64,000 nt of DNA from Novosphingobium terrae (GTDB taxonomy: Bacteria; Pseudomonadota; Alphaproteobacteria; Sphingomonadales; Sphingomonadaceae), in contig NZ_JABVZR010000001.1 in NCBI RefSeq assembly GCF_017163935.1, positions 1,550,001-1,614,000 on the forward strand. Reading direction: 5' to 3'. Numbering within the stretch: the stretch's first letter is position 1; the number at the start of each line of letters is the position of its first letter. A program made the position numbers and the translations under genes. Of this stretch, positions 1-7,259 are shown piece after piece. Under the pieces are notes generated by a model, which was given only the letters and a program-made list of their open reading frames with translations, searched no databases and was not told where the DNA came from.

Positions 1-1
1 C

Positions 2-3000
2 ACGCAGAGCCCGGCTCCGCTGGAGAGCAGGGTCACCACCATCCGCAAGGTCGAATTTGCGGACGCCAAGGATCTGAAGGAGTGGATGTGGAAGGGCGTG
101 GACGGCATTGCCGAAACCACATGGCCCGGCGTCTACAACCGCTCACGCCTGCCGGGGCGTGACGATTATTTCGAGCTGCCCGACTGGAACGTCTATGTCG
201 AGGGCGGCAAGACCTATCAGCTGACGGTGCCCAAGGATGCCGCCTTCAACCGCGTGGAAATTCGCGGGGCCGCCTATGGCGCGCTGGAATGGTCGAGCGA
301 TGGCCAGTCCTCATGGAAGAAACTGGCGACGCGCCCTCAAGGCGTGGTCCATTCGCTGACCGATGCGCCGATCACCACGGGCGGCACGCTGCGCTTCACC
401 AATGTGATGCAGGAACAGCCCATTCAGGAGATCTGGGCCTACAACATCCATCCCGGTGAGGTGCCCAAGGGGACGTTCCAGCTTAGTTACACCGTGCGCG
501 CCGATGCCGCATCGGATCTGGGCGCGCTGACGGCCCTGAACGCCCATATCGCGGGCCGCTACCCCGCCAATGAGCGCGCCACGGTGGTCGCTTTGCCGAC
601 CAGCGGTGTGAAGGCGGCGGTCGGTGCGGGTGCCGCTGGGGCTTCGGGTAAGGCGCGGCGCAATGCCGATGATCTGCCGCTGGTTCATGTGCTGATCCCT
701 TCCAATTTCGGCGATGCTCCGGCGGATCGCCCGCTGGCCCGCGCCTGGAACTATGGCTGGGAGAATGTGCATGATGGGCTGGATGGCATCGCCCTCGATC
801 TGCCTGCCATGGACGCCAAACCCAATGCGCAAGGGCTGATCCCGCTCGACATTCGCGTGAAGGACCCGATCTGGCCGGACCGCGATATGATCGATGTGCA
901 GGTCTCGGTGCGCCCGGGTGAGGCGCGCACACTCTGGCTCGATCTGCGCGATCGAATCCTGACTGCCGACAGCCTTTATCTCACCATTGCCTCGGCAGCG
1001 CCCGATTTTGGGCCGAAGTCGATTGATGGCATGAACGTCCGCATGGTCTTCAAGGATCGCGCGGAAGCGAAAATCGAACATATCGCCGACCGCTTCAATC
1101 AGGTGAAGGACAATTGGGCCTTTCTGGTTGAGGAACACACCGCCTCCAAGCGCGCCCGGCTGTACGAACGGCTCTATGGCGACATCACCGATCTGCTGCG
1201 CGTCGATCCTGACAATCTGGAAGCCCGCCGCTATTGGGCCGATATCAGCTATTCCGAGGATCAGCTGCCGCCCTTCGTCCAGCCTCAGGCGCCTGCGGGC
1301 ATGCCGCTCTGGGCCTTCCGCCAGTTGGAGGATCTGAAGCTCACCCGCCAGTTCGTGAACTGGTGGATCGACAACCGTCAGGTGCCCTTCGGCGATTTCG
1401 GCGGCGGCATTTCCGACGACACCGATCTGGTCGAGCAATGGCCGGGTCTGGCGCTGATGGGCGTCGATCCCGACAAGATCAATGCTTCGCTGCGGGCGCT
1501 GTCCGATGCGGTCTACAAGAATGGCATGATCGTCAACGGCTTGAGCTACATCACCAGCGATGAACTTCACGTCTATGAGGAGGGCATCAATTCCGATGCC
1601 GAGCGGCTTTACCTCAACTGGGGCGAGCCCAAGGCGGTCGAGCGCATCATGGCCACGGTCAAGGCGCTGGGCGGGCTGATCCGGGTCAATCCGGCTGGCC
1701 ATATGCATATTTCGTCGAGCTGGTATGGCGGGCGCAAGATCTATCATGATGAGCCATGGGCATGGCAAAAGCCCTATGGTTTCGTGATCATGCACAGCCC
1801 GATCCTGTTGGGCACCTTCAATGCCGATCCCACCGCGCGCGGTCTGGTGACGGGCGTGATCGACGGGTTGCTGGCCCATGGCAAGCAGGGCACCAATGGT
1901 CTCTGGACCTTCCCCAACGACATCAGTTTCGACCATGATACGGAGCGGGCAGGCGATGGCGGCGGTGCCTCTGTGCCGATGCAGTCGGCATGGGCAGCGT
2001 GGCGCTTTACTGGCGATGACAAATATCTGCGCCCCGTGCTGGCGCGCGTCGGCACCGGCAATTTCGGCGCTCTGGCCGAGCTTAACGAGAATGCCATCAC
2101 GGCGCTGGGCAAGCGCGCCGACTGGAAGGATGCCGTGCTGAAAAAGGCGAAGGGTGGCGATGATTTCTCCCGCTTCGAGGCATGGAACAGCACCGGCGAC
2201 CGCGCATGGCTGGAGGCACTCAACGCCCATGGCATCGCCGACAAGAGCCAGCACATGTATATGTACACGCAGGGCCATTGGTGGACCGACCGCGTGGAGG
2301 CGCCCAACGAGTTGCTCCAGCGCGAAAGGCTTGGCGGCATCGGTTTGAAGCGTGGCCAGTCCTATCCGGGCAATGCCGTCAGCTGGCGTTTCGCCGATCC
2401 CGAGGCGGCGGTGAAGGTTGCCATTCTGGTGCGCGATGCCACGCCCGAGCAGTTCACCGTGGTGGCCTACAACACCACCGCCAGCGAGCAGCGCGCCGAT
2501 ATGGGCACATGGAACGTCACGGCGGGCGCATGGGAGATGACGCAGGGCACCGCTCCCTCGGGCGGGGATGTGGCGCAGGGCGATGTTACCACAAGGCAGG
2601 TGGAACTGGAGCGCAGCGGTTCGCTGCCCGTCAGTTTCGCGCCCGGCACCACCACGGTGATGACCTTCCGCCTCAAGCAGAAGGCGGCCACGCAGCCGGA
2701 GCATCGTGCGGACCTTGGCATCGGGGTGGATGATGTGGCGCGCAAGGGCAACAGGCTTTCGGTTACCGTGCATAGCCTTGGCTCGGTTGCCGCGCCTGCG
2801 GGCAAGGTCACGCTGGAGACGCCCGACGGCAAGGTGTTGGCCACTGCCGCCGTGCCCGCGCTGGACGCGCCGCATGATCTGAAGGCCAAAACGGCAACAG
2901 TGACGTTGACCATCCCCGGCGGCGGGCCGACACCATTGCGCGTTCGGGTCTCGACCGGCGCGCCGGAGGTGACCCAGCTCAACAATGTCGTCACGCTTGG

Positions 3001-3013
3001 GGAGAACCGCTGA
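2..3013 (+). CDS. Large exported-type protein of unknown function, 5' end missing
   Basis: The reading frame is open from base 2, so the true start lies before the window. The first ATG (86) is internal, and residues upstream of it are codable. About 1000 residues are visible. The N-terminal third looks beta-rich. The middle (about residues 430-680 counted from the ATG at 86) is rich in Trp/Tyr and acidic motifs such as FGGGISDDTDLVEQWPG and YGGRKIYHDEPW, which resembles an (alpha/alpha)-toroid glycan-active enzyme. The last 130 residues look like an Ig/CARDB-type beta domain. I do not recognise the family. The gene converges on a LysR gene with only 3 bases between the stops, so no separate terminator fits there. 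The toroid-hydrolase idea is inference from composition only. Confidence 0.75.
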   Translation, partial: TQSPAPLESRVTTIRKVEFADAKDLKEWMWKGVDGIAETTWPGVYNRSRLPGRDDYFELPDWNVYVEGGKTYQLTVPKDAAFNRVEIRGAAYGALEWSSDGQSSWKKLATRPQGVVHSLTDAPITTGGTLRFTNVMQEQPIQEIWAYNIHPGEVPKGTFQLSYTVRADAASDLGALTALNAHIAGRYPANERATVVALPTSGVKAAVGAGAAGASGKARRNADDLPLVHVLIPSNFGDAPADRPLARAWNYGWENVHDGLDGIALDLPAMDAKPNAQGLIPLDIRVKDPIWPDRDMIDVQVSVRPGEARTLWLDLRDRILTADSLYLTIASAAPDFGPKSIDGMNVRMVFKDRAEAKIEHIADRFNQVKDNWAFLVEEHTASKRARLYERLYGDITDLLRVDPDNLEARRYWADISYSEDQLPPFVQPQAPAGMPLWAFRQLEDLKLTRQFVNWWIDNRQVPFGDFGGGISDDTDLVEQWPGLALMGVDPDKINASLRALSDAVYKNGMIVNGLSYITSDELHVYEEGINSDAERLYLNWGEPKAVERIMATVKALGGLIRVNPAGHMHISSSWYGGRKIYHDEPWAWQKPYGFVIMHSPILLGTFNADPTARGLVTGVIDGLLAHGKQGTNGLWTFPNDISFDHDTERAGDGGGASVPMQSAWAAWRFTGDDKYLRPVLARVGTGNFGALAELNENAITALGKRADWKDAVLKKAKGGDDFSRFEAWNSTGDRAWLEALNAHGIADKSQHMYMYTQGHWWTDRVEAPNELLQRERLGGIGLKRGQSYPGNAVSWRFADPEAAVKVAILVRDATPEQFTVVAYNTTASEQRADMGTWNVTAGAWEMTQGTAPSGGDVAQGDVTTRQVELERSGSLPVSFAPGTTTVMTFRLKQKAATQPEHRADLGIGVDDVARKGNRLSVTVHSLGSVAAPAGKVTLETPDGKVLATAAVPALDAPHDLKAKTATVTLTIPGGGPTPLRVRVSTGAPEVTQLNNVVTLGENR

Positions 3014-3016
3014 CCG

Positions 3017-3937
3017 TCAGCGGGGGCCAGGATCAGGGCTGGTCTGGAAATAGTCGATCACGGTCTCCTCGAAGATGTCCATTAGCGAGGAGGGCCGGGT
3101 TCGCGCCGAGGTGACCAGCGCGTAATCATGCGTCAGCGCCGGGGCAAAGGGGCGAGCGATCAGGCGCGGACCCAGATAGGCCTTGGCCAGCAACTCGTTG
3201 ACGATGGCGATCCCCATGCCCTGTGCGGCCAGCGCGCAGGCGGCGCTGGTGGTATGGCATTCCACCACCACATGCTGCTGCACGCCATGATCGCGGAAGA
3301 TATCGTCGATCTGGCGGCCATAGGCATTGCCGGCCCCCAGCGCGATCATCGGCATATGCTTGAGCAGCAGGGGTGTGATCACCTCATGCTGGGCCAGCGG
3401 GTGATCGACGGGCAGGGCGCAGATGCTCTGGCTGGTGACGACGACGCGGGCGCGCAGATCCTCATGCCCCGCGGGCATGCGCATAAAGGCACAATCGGCC
3501 ACACGGGTGGCGATCATGGTGCGGGTGGTGGCGATGCTGCGCGAATCCACCGCGATGCGCACCCCCGGCACCCGCGCCGCAAAGGCCGAGATGATCCCCG
3601 GCATCACCCCTTCGGCAAAGCTGGGCGGGGCGATGATGCGCAATTCGCCGGTGGCATGGTTGGCGATATCATCGATCAGCGCATGGACGCGCGCCACGCT
3701 GGCCAGTGCCAGCTCCACCTCATCGGCCAGCAGCAGGCCCTCCTTGGTGGGGACCAGCCGACCCTTGTCGCGGTAGAACAGCTCGAAACCGATGTCCTGC
3801 TCCAGCTGGCCGACGATGCGGCTGATCGCGGGTTGGGAGAGGCCCAGCGCCCGCCCCGCCGCCGTGCCCGATCCGCTGCGCATGATCTCGGCAAAGCCCT
3901 GCATCGCGCGAAGGCTGATCTGGCGCGGGCGGTTCAA
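3017..3937 (-). CDS. LysR-family transcriptional regulator
   Basis: This 306-residue protein has the LysR layout. The N-terminal winged helix-turn-helix is at about residues 8-66 (GRALGLSQPAISRIVGQLE), and a periplasmic-binding-protein-like effector domain starts near residue 90. The start is a TTG at 3937 with a GAGG about 12 bases upstream. The ATG 11 codons further in would cut into the HTH. It lies 6 bases after the stop of the CocE-like hydrolase, so it is probably the last gene of the TBDR-carrier-hydrolase operon. A regulator at the distal end suggests autoregulation, with the substrate as likely inducer. The sequence style recalls NocR/OccR-like members, which I hold only weakly. Confidence 0.93.
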   Translation of the reverse strand: MNRPRQISLRAMQGFAEIMRSGSGTAAGRALGLSQPAISRIVGQLEQDIGFELFYRDKGRLVPTKEGLLLADEVELALASVARVHALIDDIANHATGELRIIAPPSFAEGVMPGIISAFAARVPGVRIAVDSRSIATTRTMIATRVADCAFMRMPAGHEDLRARVVVTSQSICALPVDHPLAQHEVITPLLLKHMPMIALGAGNAYGRQIDDIFRDHGVQQHVVVECHTTSAACALAAQGMGIAIVNELLAKAYLGPRLIARPFAPALTHDYALVTSARTRPSSLMDIFEETVIDYFQTSPDPGPR

Positions 3938-3943
3938 AAGGGT

Positions 3944-5779
3944 TCACCCTCGGCGCGGCACCACCGGAAGGATGACGCTGGAAGGATGGCTGGCGCAGAG
4001 ATGCAGGCGGTTGTGCGCCACCTGAGGCGGGGCATTGGACACGCGCCAGTCGCGGTTCTGGTTGATGTCGAAATGCGGGAAGTTGCTGCCCGCGATATCG
4101 ATACGGATGCGGTGGCCGCGCAGGAAAAGATTGCTGGTGGGGAAGGCCGTGATCTCGATCTCATGAATATGGCCTGCCTCCAGCGGTTCCGGATTCGCGA
4201 AGGAGTTGCGATACCGGGCGCGCAGAATGCCATGGGCAAGGTTCATCGCAAAGCCCTGCGGATGCTCGTCGTTTGACGGATAGAGGTCGATCAGCTTGAT
4301 TGTCACATCCATATCGGGCGCGTCGGAGCTGATAAACAGCCGAGCGGTAATCTGTCCGGTCAACTCCATATCCTCCTCCAGCGGCGCGGAGACGAAGCTG
4401 AGCACATCGGGGCGCTCGCCCAGATCACGACCCGGCTGGGTGGCGCCGAACAGCACTTCCGTTTCGCGCTGGTCATAGGCGCCCGCTGCCATCACCGGCG
4501 CGCCGGAGGTGACCGCGCCGCCGATGGTGGGGACCGGGTTGGCGGGATCGGCATCATAGGGCAGGCTGGCGTCTGGTACTTGCGAAGCCTGCGGGGTCAG
4601 CGCGCCATCGGCATGGAAGTGCCATGTTTGCGGCACCATGGCGGCAGGTGGCCATTGGCTTTCGTGGCGCCATTGGCCGCCATGGTCCAGCCTGCCATCG
4701 GCGTTGCGCTGCCCGCTGCCGCCGCCCATCACGAAGATCGAGACGGGATAGGGCAGGGCGTCAGCGCCTTCGCCTTTCAGATGATGATCGAACCAGTTGC
4801 GGCGCAGGGCGACGAAATCCTCCGCCAGATTGGCGTCGAGCGGCGCGGCGGGGCCGAAATCGACATCGCCCGCAAAGCTGACCGAGCGCTGGCCATGCGT
4901 CCATGGGCCAAGGATCAGGCGGCAGGGCGCGCGGTCCGGGGTGGAAAGCGCCGTCCAGTTCTCGATCGCGGTGATCGAATAGGGGTCGTACCAGCCCGAG
5001 AGATGGACCATCGGCACATTGGCGGTCTGCGGGTAGTAGCCACGCCAATAGATGCCGCGCTGCTGCCAGAAGGGGGAGAAGTCCTCATGCTCCCACTGTT
5101 CGACGACGTAATCCTCGTATTCGGGCGCGGCGGTGAGGGGGGAATGCCCCCGGCGCCATGGCATTACCTTGATCCATTCGCGGATGTCCTGCGCGCGCAC
5201 GGCCTGCGCGACAGCAGGGTCTTGGGCGTCGCCTGCCTCGGTGCCTTGGTTGTAGGCCCATGTCAGCTGCTTCAATTCAAAGGCACCGCCCTGCCTCACG
5301 CCATTGTGATAGGCGCTGGAAAAGCCCCCGCAATCGAGGAACATCGCCGCCAGCCCCGGCGGATCGAGCGTGGCCAAAGCCGCCTGCACATGCGCGCAGT
5401 AGGACAGGCCCAGCGTGCCGATCTTGCCGTTGCACCATGGCTGCGCCATCAGCCATGCGATGGTGTCGAAGCCATCCTCGGCCTCATTGAGATATTTGGT
5501 GAAGCTGCCCTGCGATCCGAAGCGGCCCCGGCAGTCCTGAAGCACATAGGCATAGCCTGCGCTGACAAATTGCGCGGCGATCTCCGGCTTGGCGCGCGGC
5601 ACGGGATCGAGCAGCGTGCGGTCGCCATGGTTGGTGCCGCGCTTGTCATAGGGGGTGCGCTCCAGCAGCACGGGCACGGGGTTCCCGGCCAGCGCCTCTG
5701 GGGGCAGATAGATGTCGGTCGACAGGCAGACGCCGTCGCGCATCGCGACCATCATGGTGCGAAGGGTCGGTTCGGTCAT
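3944..5779 (-). CDS. CocE/NonD-family hydrolase (X-Pro dipeptidyl-peptidase S15-like)
   Basis: This 611-residue alpha/beta hydrolase has the S15/CocE architecture. The catalytic domain carries the nucleophile in GTLGLSYCAH (Ser about 126), an acid in SGWYDPYS and a His in GPWTHG. A cap follows, then a C-terminal jelly-roll (about 400-611, typical motif RGHRIRIDIAGSNFP). The usual GxSYxG is GLSYCA here, so the last Gly is Ala. No signal peptide is visible, so it is probably cytoplasmic. The ATG at 5779 has AGGA 8 bases upstream. It sits 10 bases after the carrier gene. Family members cleave acyl esters, beta-lactam acids or X-Pro peptides. The substrate here is presumably what the upstream TBDR and carrier import. 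Confidence 0.92.
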   Translation of the reverse strand: MTEPTLRTMMVAMRDGVCLSTDIYLPPEALAGNPVPVLLERTPYDKRGTNHGDRTLLDPVPRAKPEIAAQFVSAGYAYVLQDCRGRFGSQGSFTKYLNEAEDGFDTIAWLMAQPWCNGKIGTLGLSYCAHVQAALATLDPPGLAAMFLDCGGFSSAYHNGVRQGGAFELKQLTWAYNQGTEAGDAQDPAVAQAVRAQDIREWIKVMPWRRGHSPLTAAPEYEDYVVEQWEHEDFSPFWQQRGIYWRGYYPQTANVPMVHLSGWYDPYSITAIENWTALSTPDRAPCRLILGPWTHGQRSVSFAGDVDFGPAAPLDANLAEDFVALRRNWFDHHLKGEGADALPYPVSIFVMGGGSGQRNADGRLDHGGQWRHESQWPPAAMVPQTWHFHADGALTPQASQVPDASLPYDADPANPVPTIGGAVTSGAPVMAAGAYDQRETEVLFGATQPGRDLGERPDVLSFVSAPLEEDMELTGQITARLFISSDAPDMDVTIKLIDLYPSNDEHPQGFAMNLAHGILRARYRNSFANPEPLEAGHIHEIEITAFPTSNLFLRGHRIRIDIAGSNFPHFDINQNRDWRVSNAPPQVAHNRLHLCASHPSSVILPVVPRRG

Positions 5780-5789
5780 GGACTTGATC

Positions 5790-7259
5790 CTAATATCCGG
5801 TGGCGACAGCCAGCAGCAGCGCGCTCACCGACAGCGCCGTGAACAGCGCGAAAAGCGGAAGCAGATAGCGAAACCAGCCCGAATAGCTGATCTGCGCCGT
5901 GGCGAGATAGGCCAGCAGCATCCCCGATGTGGGCGCGAACATATTGACCAGCCCATTGCCCAAAAGGAACGCCAGCACGGTGGTCTGGGCCGAAACGCCG
6001 CAGGTGGCCGCGATGGGCACAAGGATGGGAATGCTCAGCGCCGCCTTGGCCGAGGTGGAGGGGATCAGCAGCGTCAGCAGCATTTCCACCCCCATCAGGA
6101 TCGGGGCGACGGCAAAGGGGCTCATGCCCTGAATATGCAGGGTGACGGCCTCGATGATGGTGTCGAGGATCTGCCCCTCGCGCAGGATCAGGTCGACGCT
6201 GCGGCCAAGGCCGACCAGCACGGCGGCCAGCACCATGCGGTGCATGCCCTCGACAAAGACCTCGACCGCGCGGGCGGGCCCCATGCGCGCGATGGCGGCC
6301 ATCACGGCGCCAGCGGCGATCAGCACCGAGGCCAGCTCCATCTCCTTCCAGCCAAGGCTGACCGAGCCGTAGATCATCGTGCCCAAGGTGATGCCCGCCA
6401 CCAGCAGAATGCCCAAATGGCGCGGGGAGAGCTTTGCGGCATCCAGAGGCGCGGGCGTGGCGGCCCCCCGCCCGGTACGTAGAACGACCAGCATGGCGAT
6501 GCCCAGAAACAGCACCCAGATTAAGAGCCGCAGCCACAGTCCGCTGAACACCGGCACACCGGCAATCGGCTGGGCGATTAGCAGCGCAAAGGGATTGGTG
6601 ACCGAGGCGAGATAGCCCACCTTGGCCGCCAGCGTCACCAGCGCGAAGCCGAACATGGTCGAGCGGCCCATATCGCGGCCCAGCGTCACGATCACCGGGA
6701 TAAGCAGCAGATATTCGGTGACCATGCCAAGAAAGGTGCTGCCCGCCGATAGCGCCAGCATCAGCAGCGGCACCAGCACCACCGGCCTGCCGCCGCTGAT
6801 CGCCAGCAGGCGGCGGATACCGGCATCCAGCGCGCCGCTGGTGCGCAGCATGGCGAACATGCCGCCCAGCATCAGCACCATGATCATGATCGGCGCGGTT
6901 TTCAGCAGGCCCTGCGGGATCGAGGTGACCAGCGCCACCGGGCTGACGGGATGAGCCACGCCCTTGGGCGTCTCATGCGGCAGCAGCGCAGCGGCGGTGA
7001 TCGGCTTGGGCAGGGGGCGATAGCTGCCCGCCACCACCGGGGCGTTCTCCTTGTCGGAGGCGCGCTGGTAGAGGCCCGAGGGGATCGCCCAGGTCATGGC
7101 GATCGCCACCGCCATCGCCGCCAGCATCATCAGCAGCGGGTCGAGCGACCAGCGGCGCCGGGCCGCGTGAGAGGGGGCGCCGGTGGTGGGCTCCACCGGC
7201 GCCCCAGAAACCGGGGGGTGACCTGGTTGGGAAAGGGCAGCCTGTTCCATCACGCTCAC
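5790..7259 (-). CDS. YfcC-family (DcuC-like) membrane carrier
   Basis: This 489-residue integral membrane protein has about 12 hydrophobic segments beginning at residue 39. The conserved mid-protein signature GSTFLGMVTEYLLLIPV and the second half SLGWKEMELASVLIAAG fit the YfcC/C4-dicarboxylate anaerobic carrier superfamily, whose members often move amino acids, peptides or dicarboxylates. The GTG start at 7259 overlaps the TBDR stop by four bases (GTGA), a mark of translational coupling. An in-frame ATG lies at 7250. The hydrophilic, Pro-rich first 35 residues are unusual. By position it should carry the product brought into the periplasm by the TBDR across the inner membrane to the CocE-like hydrolase. 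Substrate identity is inferred from context only. Confidence 0.88.
   Translation of the reverse strand: MSVMEQAALSQPGHPPVSGAPVEPTTGAPSHAARRRWSLDPLLMMLAAMAVAIAMTWAIPSGLYQRASDKENAPVVAGSYRPLPKPITAAALLPHETPKGVAHPVSPVALVTSIPQGLLKTAPIMIMVLMLGGMFAMLRTSGALDAGIRRLLAISGGRPVVLVPLLMLALSAGSTFLGMVTEYLLLIPVIVTLGRDMGRSTMFGFALVTLAAKVGYLASVTNPFALLIAQPIAGVPVFSGLWLRLLIWVLFLGIAMLVVLRTGRGAATPAPLDAAKLSPRHLGILLVAGITLGTMIYGSVSLGWKEMELASVLIAAGAVMAAIARMGPARAVEVFVEGMHRMVLAAVLVGLGRSVDLILREGQILDTIIEAVTLHIQGMSPFAVAPILMGVEMLLTLLIPSTSAKAALSIPILVPIAATCGVSAQTTVLAFLLGNGLVNMFAPTSGMLLAYLATAQISYSGWFRYLLPLFALFTALSVSALLLAVATGY

Noticed and set aside
311..2875. Long antisense open frame (854 codons) opposite the first gene
   Set aside because: High-GC codon bias keeps the opposite strand open. 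It has no ribosome site and no protein-like motif, and the plus frame has clear protein character.
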